64,000 nt of DNA from Chitinophaga filiformis (GTDB taxonomy: Bacteria; Bacteroidota; Bacteroidia; Chitinophagales; Chitinophagaceae). The stretch is taken from assembly GCF_023100805.1 (NCBI RefSeq), contig NZ_CP095855.1, forward strand, positions 6,241,001-6,305,000. Direction: 5' to 3'. Below are positions 54,248-64,000 of this stretch, piece after piece; the stretch's first letter is position 1; each line of letters starts with the position of its first letter. The notes below the pieces were generated by a model. The model was not told where the DNA came from. It saw nothing but the letters and a program-made list of their open reading frames with translations, and searched no databases. A program made the position numbers and the translations under genes.

Positions 54248-54420
54248 ATGGATTTTGTGAGTTTAAGATCCTGTTGCAATAGTAATAAATATTTATCGAT
54301 AAACAATAAATATTTAGTGTTTTTAAGGAAATAAAGGATGAAATAGTCCCGGTCGTTAAACTGCTACAAGTTCAATTTTGAATTGGCAGACTGGTTGTCA
54401 GCCCATTCCGGGGAAATGAA

Positions 54421-54452
54421 AAAGGCTTTATGACAATCGTCATAAAGCCTTT
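54421..54452. terminator. Bidirectional terminator
   Basis: Perfect 14-base arms AAAGGCTTTATGAC and its complement around AATC, with A and T flanks. It ends the esterase transcript; 310 bases between 54247 and 54557 hold nothing else but the DUF2975 promoter. Confidence 0.9.
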
Positions 54453-54556
54453 ATTCAATTAAAGACCAGCACTTAGCCCCTTCTACCCTCGTGTTTCATA
54501 GGATACATAGTACGATTTATATTTTAGGTAATCATTCCCCTACTCCTGTTGCTTTC

Positions 54557-55474
54557 CTACAAGCGTTTAAAAATATGTTCAGAGAACAGATACAGGTTAC
54601 GATCCCACTCAATATTATCATGGCCATTAGTATCTACATTCCAAACGTGCGGTAAACCGATTTCGCTAAGGTACTGATGGACCTTTTCACTGATTCCCCA
54701 AAGGCCGTCTTTGTTACCACATCCTATCCATAGCAGCTTCAACTTTTCGCGGGCAGCTTTAATGTCCGGAACCAGTTGAATATCTGTATACATACCACCA
54801 AACTTATTCGTATTAGGTGCAGAAGAGAATCCACCCACATAGGCAAACGTCTCCAGGTGATGCAGGCCAATATTTAACGATTGCCCGCCGCCCATGGACA
54901 AACCTGCCAATGCACGATGTTCAGGGTCATTGATAGTAGCATAATGTGCATCGATGTAAGGAATGATATCTTTCAATAAATCCTCTTCAAATGGTTTTCC
55001 GTAACCTTCGAAATTATCTGCTCTCCCGGAACGATTGGCCGAGGATGTGTCTGTTACGGTCAGCCTGGTATCGCAATTTGGGAAAACCATTATTACAGGC
55101 TGAATTTTACCATCTGCAATCAGGTTATCTACCACATTATCTGCCTGGCACCATTCCGTCCATTGACGATAATCCTGGCCCAGACCATGCAACAGATATA
55201 ATACGGGATATTTCTTGTCAGGGGAATATCCCGGAGGCGTATATACACTCATTTCCCGCGGTTTCCCCAGCGTTTTCGAGTCGTACTGAACCACTGATAA
55301 TTTTCCGTGGGATACATTATTACGCTGTACATTAAATCCGGCAGGCGGATCCGGGAAAGTGGGTATAGTGTCCGCTTTTAGTGAAACCTTACCTGTTATT
55401 GCCAGACAAGTATGACTGGCAATAACAAATACGATCAAAATAAACAAATAGAGCTTGCTCATTTTATTTTTCAT
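54557..55474 (-). CDS. Secreted esterase, alpha/beta-hydrolase (feruloyl/acetyl esterase type)
   Basis: 305 aa with signal peptide (LYLFILIVFVIASHTCLAIT). Family motifs: YPVLYLLHGLGQDYRQW, VIMVFPNCD, nucleophile elbow AGLSMGGGQSL, and catalytic His in NGHDNIEWD. Such esterases remove acetyl or feruloyl groups from plant polysaccharides. It follows the GH74 gene by 63 bases, which suits debranching of the same substrate. Confidence 0.9.
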   Translation of the reverse strand: MKNKMSKLYLFILIVFVIASHTCLAITGKVSLKADTIPTFPDPPAGFNVQRNNVSHGKLSVVQYDSKTLGKPREMSVYTPPGYSPDKKYPVLYLLHGLGQDYRQWTEWCQADNVVDNLIADGKIQPVIMVFPNCDTRLTVTDTSSANRSGRADNFEGYGKPFEEDLLKDIIPYIDAHYATINDPEHRALAGLSMGGGQSLNIGLHHLETFAYVGGFSSAPNTNKFGGMYTDIQLVPDIKAAREKLKLLWIGCGNKDGLWGISEKVHQYLSEIGLPHVWNVDTNGHDNIEWDRNLYLFSEHIFKRL

Positions 55475-55537
55475 TACGCTAATTTTATTCGTTCCAAATC
55501 ATACCGCCTGGTTTCAGTACGCTGGATGAAAGATCTG

Positions 55538-58500
55538 TCAGGGCACGATGAGCTTCTTAGTGAAACTGGCTGCTTCCGAGTCTATCCTGACAATGTAGAA
55601 CCCTGCCTTCAACCGTGCATTGATATCTATTTTGGTACCACCGTAAGCTATCTTTTCGTACAACATTCTGCCCTGGTCGTCATACACCCTTACGACTGCT
55701 TTCCCGGAAATTTCCGGAAGAAGGATCGAAAACCTTCCTTCACTGGCCGGATTTGGATACAGGCTGACAGTCTTATTAATGTTGGATTCAGTTACTTCCG
55801 CCGATTGCATTCTGGCAGCCAAAGTAGCGCCTCCTCCGGGAAGGAAGGGGGAAAGATAGGTTCCGGCAATGACCTGTTGTGTAATACCAGGCCCCTGCCA
55901 GGCCACCGCTACATTATCTCCACCGCCAGCTTCCTTGTGAAGGACTTCAATGTAATATTTTTGTCCGGCAACCAGGTTAACCGTAGCGGACTGCTGTGTG
56001 CTGTACTTATTCCATTCTCTCGAATTGGTCCATCCATTCACGTAAGCTATTCTTGAGCTATTGGCCGGGTTGTCATTGGTACTCAGGTAAAGATCTGTGT
56101 TGTCATCTCCCGCAACCCAGAATGTATAACTACCACTTGCAGGAGGATAGATATATCCACGGATCCTGGTGCCATAGTTATCTGCCCAGTTTGTCGGGCC
56201 TTCCAGGCTGGTGATCTGTCCTGCTCCCGTAGGATTGTTTGGATAACTGGTATTGGAGGTCAGGCTGCTAATGGTAGTTCCGCTGATCCCAGTCCAATAT
56301 TCTCTTAGTATCGTGCCTGTCACAGCGACGTTAAATGTCTGTGTGCTTTGGCATCCGCCGCTATTGGTGTAGGTAGCCACATAATTCCCTACCTGGTTGG
56401 CCTGGATATTTGAAATGGTTACTTCGCGTGTAGCTGCACTAAAATTACCCGGCCCGCTCCAGCTCCATGATCCTCCCTGCACAGGCTGAGGACCAAATTG
56501 TACGCTGCCGCCTGCTGCTAAAGAAGCATTGGCCGCCTGTTGCCAGCTCCCTCCGTTCAACCGTAAGTACGGAGTGATGGCAGTAGGTGTACATGCAGCG
56601 GGCTCCCAATAGATCAGACCTCTTCCTCCACCGGCACTCATAAATACCCTTCCGGCAACATTCATGTCTCCGATCAGCAATGGTGCACCTGCGAACTGAT
56701 GAGCGTCATCATTTATCTTCGACCAGCTAAGCCCCTGGTCTGTTGATCTGAAAAGCCCCGTTACATTCGAAACTGTTCCCCAGATGAAAATAGTGGGATA
56801 ATTGGATCCGGACATCGCCTTTCCTATCCCAATCGTTTTACAATAGGTTACATTTGAAACAGTGGTATAAGCCGCTCCATAGTCGGTTGAATATTTTAAT
56901 CCATTGCGGCCAAGAGGCACCCATACATGTCCTTCAAAACCCGATACTGTCCGGATCTGTGCCGCCTCCCACGGATAATTCGCGGTGGATGCGCCCGGCG
57001 TGCCCGCCAGTGAAAAACTGACGCCTTTATTGGAGCTCCTCAGCACCTGTCCGTTGCGCGGATCGTATACATAAAAATAGTTTGCATTTACCTGGTCAGC
57101 TACAGGAGCCGCATCTCCGAGTGATACACCTGAACAGGCAGACCAGCTGGCGCCGTTATTCGTTGTAAAGTACGTGGTTGTCGAACCTCCGGGGCAATGT
57201 AGTATAGTTCCTCCGTCCGCACTGATGGCGACCTTTCCTCCTTTACCCATGTTGGTGGCAGTTCCTGTCCATGATGTCCCCTTATCTCCGGAGTAGTAAA
57301 CAACGCTTCCATCATTGGAAGCTCTTACTACCCTGGTTGTATTGACCGCAGCATAGGCAATGCTCTGGTTATTCTGATCGGCAGGTGCCAGCCTTTTTGC
57401 CGGATAAGACGTCAGCGGTTCATGCACAAAGCCTGTTACATCACCAAAGGAAGAAATAAAGGGTCCTCCGGGAATGCTTACCCCGTCAAGCAAGGCTGTT
57501 TCCTCAATCCCGATCACATCGTATTTCCAGGAAGGATTTGTAGCTGTAATATCGGAACAGGTATATACGCCACCACCACCAACTACCCGCACCTTTGAAG
57601 GGTTGGACTGGTCAAACTCGATACAGTCCATCCAGTTAACCGCGCCTCCGTCTGTCCATGCCATGCCATTACTATCATATGTTGCGTTCGTACCGTTCTT
57701 AAGCGTCCAGGTCGATCCACCGTCGGTAGAGAGGAAAACAAAATCGCCCCAGCCGGTGCCAAACTGGTTGTTCCAATACATACCGCAGGAAGAAACTATC
57801 ACCCGGTTAACATTAGTAGGGTCTATACTTACGCCTCCGTACGGATAGTCTTTCGAAGAAACGGGGGTAACGTTTGCCCACACACCGGTAGCTGTGTTGA
57901 GCTTATATAACTTCCCATCTCCTCCGCTGGACTGTGGCCCTGCATCGTCTGAATAGGTAACATACATGGTAGTTCCCTGCAGCGCTGCCCGGTGCGGCAT
58001 AAAACTGGTGGTTGCAGAAATGTCAGTAAAGCTGTTTCCGCCATCTGTGCTTTTATAAATATTCGCGCCTCCCGTGCGGGAAACACCTATGTATATGGTT
58101 TGCGTGGCTCCACCCACCACACTGCCGGAGGGATCATATAGTACGAAACATATCCCGTTCTCATTCGGAGTGGTAGTTACGCCGTTCCAGGCAAGGTTCC
58201 AGGTAAGGCCGGCATCTGTACTCTTCCATAATCCGTTCGCCCGGGTTCCACAGAATAATATGTTGCTGTTGTGCGGATCTACCGCGAGCCTTTCTCCATT
58301 TCCGCGCCCGTTGCCATTTCCATGCGCTTTAAACTTAGCCGTAACATCGGTATAGGTGAACGTATTCCCTTTGTCAGTGGATTTCAATATAGCCGTTCTT
58401 CCACTGTTGATATAAGAAGTACCGCAAAGCATATAAACGTTGTTGGGATTCTGCGGATCCAGCGCCAAAGCTTCCACTCCCACAAATCCATTTTCATCCT

Positions 58501-58834
58501 CATTGAGCCAATCCAGCAGTTGCACCCATTTATTGTTCGCTGCATCCCAGCGGTAAGCGCCGCCTACATCTGTGCGGCAATATCTGTCGCCCGATGTCTT
58601 GTGAGTAACGATCCCTGTCACAAATCCGCCACCGCCAACAGGTGCATTCTTCCAGACATAGCCGGTTTGGGCCTTCAGTTCATAGCCCTGAAAAACAATA
58701 CTTACAAGAAGTAAGCATAGAAAGACAAGTTTTTTTTGCCTGAATAGCGGAAATACCTGAGGGAAGGTAAAAGTTCCGAATACAAAGGGTAGCATCCCCT
58801 TTTTTTTAAATGGTGTCGGTAATTTTGTTTTCAT
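55538..58834 (-). CDS. GH74 xyloglucanase with PA14 and T9SS sorting domain
   Basis: 1098 aa. Signal near KLVFLCLLLVSIVFQGYELK. Two seven-bladed propellers of GH74 follow, with repeated BNR-type strands (STDAGLTW, STDGGSTW, STDQGLSW); TDVGGAYRWD holds the expected catalytic Asp. Then an Ig-like part, a PA14 domain (GTRIRGYIYPPASGSYTFWV, then GDDNTDLYLS) and a C-terminal type IX secretion signal (VSLYPNPASEGRFSI to TKKLIVP). It is exported to the cell surface and likely cuts xyloglucan. An additional N-terminal 25 residues before the signal are unusual. Confidence 0.9.
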   Translation of the reverse strand: MKTKLPTPFKKKGMLPFVFGTFTFPQVFPLFRQKKLVFLCLLLVSIVFQGYELKAQTGYVWKNAPVGGGGFVTGIVTHKTSGDRYCRTDVGGAYRWDAANNKWVQLLDWLNEDENGFVGVEALALDPQNPNNVYMLCGTSYINSGRTAILKSTDKGNTFTYTDVTAKFKAHGNGNGRGNGERLAVDPHNSNILFCGTRANGLWKSTDAGLTWNLAWNGVTTTPNENGICFVLYDPSGSVVGGATQTIYIGVSRTGGANIYKSTDGGNSFTDISATTSFMPHRAALQGTTMYVTYSDDAGPQSSGGDGKLYKLNTATGVWANVTPVSSKDYPYGGVSIDPTNVNRVIVSSCGMYWNNQFGTGWGDFVFLSTDGGSTWTLKNGTNATYDSNGMAWTDGGAVNWMDCIEFDQSNPSKVRVVGGGGVYTCSDITATNPSWKYDVIGIEETALLDGVSIPGGPFISSFGDVTGFVHEPLTSYPAKRLAPADQNNQSIAYAAVNTTRVVRASNDGSVVYYSGDKGTSWTGTATNMGKGGKVAISADGGTILHCPGGSTTTYFTTNNGASWSACSGVSLGDAAPVADQVNANYFYVYDPRNGQVLRSSNKGVSFSLAGTPGASTANYPWEAAQIRTVSGFEGHVWVPLGRNGLKYSTDYGAAYTTVSNVTYCKTIGIGKAMSGSNYPTIFIWGTVSNVTGLFRSTDQGLSWSKINDDAHQFAGAPLLIGDMNVAGRVFMSAGGGRGLIYWEPAACTPTAITPYLRLNGGSWQQAANASLAAGGSVQFGPQPVQGGSWSWSGPGNFSAATREVTISNIQANQVGNYVATYTNSGGCQSTQTFNVAVTGTILREYWTGISGTTISSLTSNTSYPNNPTGAGQITSLEGPTNWADNYGTRIRGYIYPPASGSYTFWVAGDDNTDLYLSTNDNPANSSRIAYVNGWTNSREWNKYSTQQSATVNLVAGQKYYIEVLHKEAGGGDNVAVAWQGPGITQQVIAGTYLSPFLPGGGATLAARMQSAEVTESNINKTVSLYPNPASEGRFSILLPEISGKAVVRVYDDQGRMLYEKIAYGGTKIDINARLKAGFYIVRIDSEAASFTKKLIVP

Positions 58835-59286
58835 AGAAGTTATGGTCGTTTAAGTAAAACTGTGTGAAGAAAACCGGCACAACGAAACGTGTACACCTGT
58901 CCGGATATTTGACGAAGGTGCTGAAAACATAACATTACGCCAGAACAGCCGCGGGAAACAAAAGCGGCAGCAGGCGCATTTTCAAAACGGCATTCATTGT
59001 CTCACTGTGTGTTGTAAAACTACTGAGATGTTCTTAAGATGAGGGGGCTCAAATGTTGCAGATCATGGCGGAAAATGTTTCAAATGTTGATTTTCATAGG
59101 GGTTTTTACGGGGTCAAACTGCTTTACAGGCCGTTTTTATGCAAGTGCCCATCATACCGGCACGGATGATTCTTTGTTTTTAGCAGGCTTTCTGCCTGCC
59201 CATGAAAAGAACACGGGTACCGGATATGATGGGCAAGAATGTGGCGCGCGGCCCAGATAGCGCTCACCTGACTTACTGTTATCCTT
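58835..59286. promoter_or_regulatory. Upstream region of GH74
   Basis: 450 bases between the end of the SnoaL-like gene and the GH74 start. It must hold the promoter of the GH74-esterase operon. I see no distinct repeat. Confidence 0.4.
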
Positions 59287-59643
59287 CTAGTTGTAATGCC
59301 CCATCGCCTGGAATACCTTCCCGTCCTCATTGAACACGAAATATTCCGCCGCTTTCTTTCCACTAACACTTGTGTAATAAAGGATTACAGTATTCATGCA
59401 TGATAAAACTTCGTGCAGATCGAAATGAAGATCAGGATATTTTGCCATCGCCTTTTCCCAGTAATTCCGCACATTTTCCTTTCCCTTCAGACGGCCATCC
59501 GGGCTGATGCCCATTTGTAGTATAAAAGGACTGCTCATTTCAAAATCGTCCGTATAATGTGAAAGTACCGCATCCAGGTCGTGCGCGTTCCATGCGGCTA
59601 CCCATTCATCCGCAAATTGCAGGGCTTGTTCCCGTGAGATCAT
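59287..59643 (-). CDS. SnoaL/NTF2-like small protein
   Basis: 118 aa. The start EQALQFADEWVAAWNAHDLD, then VLSHYTDDFEMSSPF, is the NTF2-like cone fold of the SnoaL group. No catalytic assignment possible. It follows the AraC regulator by 54 bases. Confidence 0.85.
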   Translation of the reverse strand: MISREQALQFADEWVAAWNAHDLDAVLSHYTDDFEMSSPFILQMGISPDGRLKGKENVRNYWEKAMAKYPDLHFDLHEVLSCMNTVILYYTSVSGKKAAEYFVFNEDGKVFQAMGHYN

Positions 59644-59697
59644 ATATTTTTTTTATAAAAGTACAGCGCCGGAACATGTGGGAATAGGACAAAAAGG

Positions 59698-60303
59698 TCA
59701 AATTGCCAGCTGACCCGGTGTATGCCCGAAGGCTTGTTTGTACCTGCGGATAAAGTAGGACACATCTTCGAACCCGCTCCTGTAGCAGGCCTCTTTCACG
59801 GATAGCCCTTTGTGTTGCAGCAGGTATTTTGCCTGTTGTAAGCGTTTTTCTATCATCCATTGACCAGGACTGCAACCCACGTTCTTTTTGAACCATCGTT
59901 TAAAAGTGCTCAGGCTCATATTGTGAGCGCTGGCATAATGCTGCAGCTGCATCCTGTCGGCAATGTGGCAGGCCATGGGACTGAGCAAGGTATCCGCATC
60001 GCCAAGCAGCAGGTTCAGGCTTACAAAAGGTTCCCGCTTCACAATGATGTCAGAATACAAAATGGAATTTTTCGGAACGAAAAGCGCATCACCGGCTTTC
60101 ATATCATAACATTCACCGTTCAGGAAAACCACTTTCCGGCCTTCGCGTACATAGGTAAGTGCGGCGTAAGGCATGAAGAACGCATCTTCTGAAGAGCGCC
60201 GGTACTGGCAGAAAGCCATGTTCATGGCATCATCCGCATATAACAGCTCTACCTTTGCCTTGCGCTGGTTGAAGTTTTCATATAGCTGGATCATAGCCGC
60301 CAA
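59698..60303 (-). CDS. AraC-family regulator (short)
   Basis: 201 aa. N-terminal cupin-like half (VFLNGECYDMKAGDALFVP), C-terminal AraC helix-turn-helix: MSLSTFKRWFKKNVGCSPGQ, then VKEACYRSGFEDVSYFIRRY and FGHTPGQL. It may control the glycan genes around it. Confidence 0.9.
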   Translation of the reverse strand: MAAMIQLYENFNQRKAKVELLYADDAMNMAFCQYRRSSEDAFFMPYAALTYVREGRKVVFLNGECYDMKAGDALFVPKNSILYSDIIVKREPFVSLNLLLGDADTLLSPMACHIADRMQLQHYASAHNMSLSTFKRWFKKNVGCSPGQWMIEKRLQQAKYLLQHKGLSVKEACYRSGFEDVSYFIRRYKQAFGHTPGQLAI

Positions 60304-60343
60304 ATTACAAAGTCTACATGATATTTCCGGAATGTCGCGGAAG

Positions 60344-62422
60344 CTAACGGGTGATTATATCCAACTCTGCATAACCCGCAGCATCGTTCTGATGGGAATT
60401 GCGTAGCGCACGCAACCTGATATAACGGGCCTTTACCGGTATAAATTCCTTTATCTGCCACAATGGGTTATTCTTAATATTGGAAAACTCTCCTTCATCC
60501 ACCACTTTCCATTCCTTATTATCTTCTGACACGCAGAACTGATAATGCGTAATAATCCCCTCTGTACTGCCCTGGCCAGGCAGGTATCTGAAGCCGGATA
60601 CATTTTCTGTCTTTCCCATATCAATGTCAATATCTGCCGGCAGTTTTTTGTCTGCCGCCTGGTACCATGCCGTTGCAGGGTCGCCATCTATCACACGGGT
60701 CACTTTATCGTCATCGATACCTGATATTTTCCAACTTTTCCTGGATATATCAAATTTCTCAGTTGCAATGGCGCTGCTTTTTTTCGACATGGGGTCATAT
60801 GCAATCGCCTTTACGTTAACTTTTCCATCAGTTTGTACAGGTCCTTCATACCGTTTCGCGCCCTTCGCAGGCACGCTGCCATCCAGTGTATAATAGATAA
60901 CGGATGCACTGTCTGCAGGCCTGATGTACACTGTCCCGGACTGATCCCTGATAATTTCAGGGGCCATCAGCACAGGAGGCGCATTATAAACGCCGATATT
61001 GGATATAAGAGGGCAAGCTTTTGCACCTGTGATGGTAAAACGTAGCCTCGTAGCAGTTACAGCAGGAAAAAGCAGGATGCGTTTGTAACCAATAGTTGTA
61101 CCATTAGCCAACTCTTTCCAATTGCCTCCAACCAGACCTTCCACCTTAAAAGCTTTTACCCGTTGGCCTAATTTTATATATTCCTGGGCAAGAAAACGGT
61201 TAAAAGTAACAGGCTTACCAAAGTCTATAGTTAGTGATGCCCTTGTTATTGTATCATCGGTTGCCCAATAGGTGTTCTTATTCCCATCCACTGCCATACC
61301 TGCACCGAATGTTTTTACGTTACCTCGCACATTTGAAGCGCTCACTTTTTTCTTTTCCGCAAGGTTTACGGCAAATGCTTCCTTGACGGCTTTTGCCAGT
61401 TCCAGCACTGCCTTCTCATCGGTTTCATGGATCAGGCCCCTCTTGTCTACAGGAAAGTTCAGCAACAGGGTGCCATTACGTCCGAAAGAACTGTAGTAGG
61501 TATTCAGCAGATCGGGCAGGGATTTTACCCTGCTGTCTTCATAGGCATGATAGAACCATCCGGGACGGATGGAGGTATTCACCTCGGCAGGCACCCAGGA
61601 ATCGCCGTTCTCCAGTCCATGGTGTAACATATCGTATGGTACCTCACCCGTAGCATTCAGCAGGCTCCAGTTCGTTTCGCCCACATAACCGCCCTCCGTA
61701 CCTACCCAGCGCAGATCTCCGCGATCCCCGCCGTCATTCCATATAACGATCTTGGGCTGCAGTTGGCGTATGAGCTTATAAGTGTTCTTCCAGTCATAAT
61801 AGGTTGTGCGGTCTATTTTCCGGGTTTCCCTGGCGCCGCCGTAGTAGCCCGAACCACCGTTAGCCCCGTCAAACCATATTTCAAAAATATCTCCGTAGTT
61901 TGTAAGCAGTTCTTTTAACTGGTTTCTGAAATAAGTAATGTATTCAGGTGTTCCATACACCGCGCTGTTCCGGTCCCAGGGAGACAGATAAATGCCCAGC
62001 TTAAGCCCATATTCCTTACACGCATTTGCCAGATCACGCACAATATCTCCTTTGCCGCCACGCCAGGAAGCGTTCTTAACCGAATACTCCGTATACTTTG
62101 ATGGCCATAAACAAAATCCTGAATGATGTTTGGCGGTAAGAATAATCCCCTTCATACCCGCTTCTTTACATACGCGGGCCCATTGGCGGCAATCCAGATT
62201 TACCGGGTTGAATATTTTAGGGTCATCTTCACCATATCCCCATTCCTGGTCGGTAAATGTATTGGTAGATAAATGGATGAATGCGTAATATTCCATTTCC
62301 TGCCATCTCACCTGGTTCTCAGAGGGAACCGGACCACAGGGGCCAGGGGTACTGGTTTGAGCATAACCGTTCATTGCCAGAAACCCTACCACCATCATTA
62401 CCTTACAGATTTTTCGAATCAT
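60344..62422 (-). CDS. GH29 alpha-L-fucosidase with carbohydrate-binding domains
   Basis: 692 aa with signal peptide (MIRKICKVMMVVGFLAMNGY). Catalytic domain about 25-345: RQWARVCKEAGMKGIILTAK, HHSGFCLWPS, and EIWFDGANGG with the nucleophile Asp. Then an F5/8 type C-like domain (about 360-480), a chitobiase/beta-hexosaminidase-type domain (IYYTLDGSVPA), and a second discoidin-like domain at the end. It removes fucose from plant or host glycans. It follows the GH42 gene by 57 bases; both serve the same locus. Confidence 0.93.
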   Translation of the reverse strand: MIRKICKVMMVVGFLAMNGYAQTSTPGPCGPVPSENQVRWQEMEYYAFIHLSTNTFTDQEWGYGEDDPKIFNPVNLDCRQWARVCKEAGMKGIILTAKHHSGFCLWPSKYTEYSVKNASWRGGKGDIVRDLANACKEYGLKLGIYLSPWDRNSAVYGTPEYITYFRNQLKELLTNYGDIFEIWFDGANGGSGYYGGARETRKIDRTTYYDWKNTYKLIRQLQPKIVIWNDGGDRGDLRWVGTEGGYVGETNWSLLNATGEVPYDMLHHGLENGDSWVPAEVNTSIRPGWFYHAYEDSRVKSLPDLLNTYYSSFGRNGTLLLNFPVDKRGLIHETDEKAVLELAKAVKEAFAVNLAEKKKVSASNVRGNVKTFGAGMAVDGNKNTYWATDDTITRASLTIDFGKPVTFNRFLAQEYIKLGQRVKAFKVEGLVGGNWKELANGTTIGYKRILLFPAVTATRLRFTITGAKACPLISNIGVYNAPPVLMAPEIIRDQSGTVYIRPADSASVIYYTLDGSVPAKGAKRYEGPVQTDGKVNVKAIAYDPMSKKSSAIATEKFDISRKSWKISGIDDDKVTRVIDGDPATAWYQAADKKLPADIDIDMGKTENVSGFRYLPGQGSTEGIITHYQFCVSEDNKEWKVVDEGEFSNIKNNPLWQIKEFIPVKARYIRLRALRNSHQNDAAGYAELDIITR

Positions 62423-62479
62423 AATGTTATAGCTTTTCTTACCTGTTATTCTTTACTCAAAGTATGATTTTCCCCTGAT

Positions 62480-64000
62480 TTATCTTAATGACCAGACCAA
62501 CACGCCCCCGGGTTGCAATGTTCTTTCACCTACGATAACACTGGCTGTTGCAGGTACGTTCATGGTATAATTATCCGAGGAATAATTTACCGCCACATAA
62601 AAACCATCCCGCCAATAAACATATACACCAGGCGGATAATTTTCGGTGGTAGCCCCTGCAGCGGCATAAATGCCACGCAATACATCCTTTTCCAGTTTTG
62701 CATCATCCGTATCCACACCGATATAGGTTACAGTACCTTTACCCACCTTATGCCTTACTACCGCGGCTTTTCCTTTATAAAACTGGTTGTCATATACAGC
62801 AAGTGTTTCCGTGTTTTTATCCGGCGCCAGCAGATCGGCCCAGTTATTCCAGCTATAGTGGTTTGATCCCATAAGGATCTCTCCTTTGCCGTTATTTGAA
62901 AGCATATCTGTTGCTTTCACCTGTGCCCCTATAAGGGCCGACAACGGAGCCGCCCATTCCGCCTCCCAGAAGTGTCCCATGCGATCTTTGGTGGCGGTAC
63001 GGCAGGTGATGATCAAATGCCCCCCATTAGCCGCATATTCGCTCCATTTCTTTACCAGGGAACTGTCGGCCATTTCGTATGCGGGAACTATCACAAGGCT
63101 GTATTTCGACAGATCTGCAGTTTCCGGGATCACATCTGCCGGGGCGCCGAACGATTTTGCTATTTCAAGGAATTTAAGCGGGTAGTTCCAGGTATCCCAT
63201 TGCCAGGTTTGTTTTTGCCGATCAATAGTCCAGTAGTTTTCCAGGTTCCAGACAATAGCGGTCGACCGCGCAACCAGTGATGCAGGCATAGCAGCTCCTG
63301 GCTTATATTGCTTCCTGAGCGTTTTAATTTCCCTGATGAATTGCATATATTCCTCTCCGCCCGGCGAAGGCGTAATACCATCCGGTTGTATTACGCCTGC
63401 ATGGTATTGTTCCGCGCTGTAATTAATCTGACGGAAGCGGTAAGAAGAGGCTAGTTTTCCGCCTGCAGCAAAGGTGTGGTATAGCCACATACGTACCGTA
63501 CCCGGCAAAAGCAGCGGGTTGTAGCCGCCCCAGTTCACCGGGCCGGGCTGGATTTCCATTACGCCCGATACCCCACCTGTTGTTTTATAATATTCAGCGG
63601 CAAAGAGGATTACCTTACTATTTCCCAACCGAAAGCCCTGTTCTCCAATATTATCGGTGCCACCATTTGGATAAGCAGTATATGTAGCAAAATCAAGCTT
63701 ATTCGTTCGCCGCGGATCGGCGCCTGTGGAGACGGCTGTATAATTGGTGGTTATAAACTGCGCCTCAGAAATGTAGCTGCGTAATGTTGCTGCCTGAAAA
63801 TCCAGAAATTCCGCCTGGGCATCTGCCGAATACCTTTTAAAATCAAGGAGGGCATGGGGATTATTGCCCCACCAGCCTACCAGGGAGGTATTGGGAATAA
63901 TGATCTGATCAAAACTGCCGTACCACTGGCTCCAGAAAGCAGCCCCCCAGGCAGCATTCAATGCCTCAATGGTCTTATACCTGTTCTTTAGCCATTGACG
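62480..64000 (-). CDS. GH42 beta-galactosidase, C-terminal part (cut by window end)
   Basis: The frame is open to the right edge; upstream of the first Met in view it continues RQWLKNRYKTIEALN, a GH42 hallmark, so the N-terminus lies outside. Visible: FWSQWYGSFDQI, VMEIQPGPVNWGGYNP with the catalytic Glu region, AGGKLASSYRFRQ, then the trimerisation domain (VIVPAYEMAD) and a small C-terminal beta domain. It removes terminal galactose. First known gene of the fucosidase operon. Confidence 0.9.
   Translation of the reverse strand, partial: RQWLKNRYKTIEALNAAWGAAFWSQWYGSFDQIIIPNTSLVGWWGNNPHALLDFKRYSADAQAEFLDFQAATLRSYISEAQFITTNYTAVSTGADPRRTNKLDFATYTAYPNGGTDNIGEQGFRLGNSKVILFAAEYYKTTGGVSGVMEIQPGPVNWGGYNPLLLPGTVRMWLYHTFAAGGKLASSYRFRQINYSAEQYHAGVIQPDGITPSPGGEEYMQFIREIKTLRKQYKPGAAMPASLVARSTAIVWNLENYWTIDRQKQTWQWDTWNYPLKFLEIAKSFGAPADVIPETADLSKYSLVIVPAYEMADSSLVKKWSEYAANGGHLIITCRTATKDRMGHFWEAEWAAPLSALIGAQVKATDMLSNNGKGEILMGSNHYSWNNWADLLAPDKNTETLAVYDNQFYKGKAAVVRHKVGKGTVTYIGVDTDDAKLEKDVLRGIYAAAGATTENYPPGVYVYWRDGFYVAVNYSSDNYTMNVPATASVIVGERTLQPGGVLVWSLR

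Noticed and set aside
1..64000. CRISPR arrays, rRNA genes, replication origin
   Set aside because: No regularly spaced repeats, rRNA-like stretches or origin-type box clusters were seen on either strand.

Overview
The window reads as a chromosomal stretch of a Bacteroidota bacterium, most likely Chitinophagaceae and close to Chitinophaga. Grounds: three SusC/SusD pairs whose SusC proteins carry an N-terminal STN domain, two ECF-sigma/FecR pairs, a type IX secretion C-terminal sorting domain, absence of Shine-Dalgarno sequences, and a plant-polysaccharide locus. This placement is by eye, without a database search.

Bases 1-41,300 hold three cassettes built from the same rare parts. Cassette A (1-16,381) has on the + strand a class III lanthionine-synthetase-like protein (LanKC-like), a MauE/DoxX-type redox membrane protein and two paralogous short exported peptides (DUF6520-like). 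On the - strand it has ECF sigma, FecR, SusC, SusD and a TlpA-type thioredoxin. An IS66-family element (3893-6997, exact 8-bp target duplication) has split the first peptide gene. Cassette B (16,778-35,643) has an AraC regulator, MauE, a four-cysteine peptide, a hypothetical exported protein, a SusC/SusD pair, a Crp-type regulator, FecR/sigma, and a second SusC/SusD/TlpA set. Cassette C (35,800-40,373, - strand) has a 69-aa cysteine- and threonine-rich peptide, a propeller-like lipoprotein, a CxxC lipoprotein and a second LanKC-like protein. The recurring set suggests an envelope system that makes, oxidises or modifies small cysteine-bearing peptides and takes up something through TonB-dependent transporters. 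No function is proven. It is my main candidate for an undescribed system.

Bases 41,300-50,300 are accessory DNA: small regulators, gene remnants, a DNA cytosine methyltransferase with a conserved-looking overlapping frame, an AbiGi/DUF2971-like protein with a truncated relative nearby, a Schlafen/AlbA-type protein, and a cluster of tRNA-3'-end-like fragments (tRNA-Pro type) that look like integration scars on both sides of an alpha/beta-hydrolase gene.

Bases 50,000-54,300 are mixed housekeeping genes: redoxin, sigma factor, a secreted cysteine protein, a SAM methyltransferase, and a DUF2975/XRE pair. Bases 54,500-64,000 are a - strand glycan locus: GH42 beta-galactosidase (cut by the window end), GH29 fucosidase, an AraC regulator, a SnoaL-like protein, a secreted GH74 enzyme with PA14 and T9SS domains, and an esterase. 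Together these fit degradation of fucosylated, galactosylated xyloglucan.
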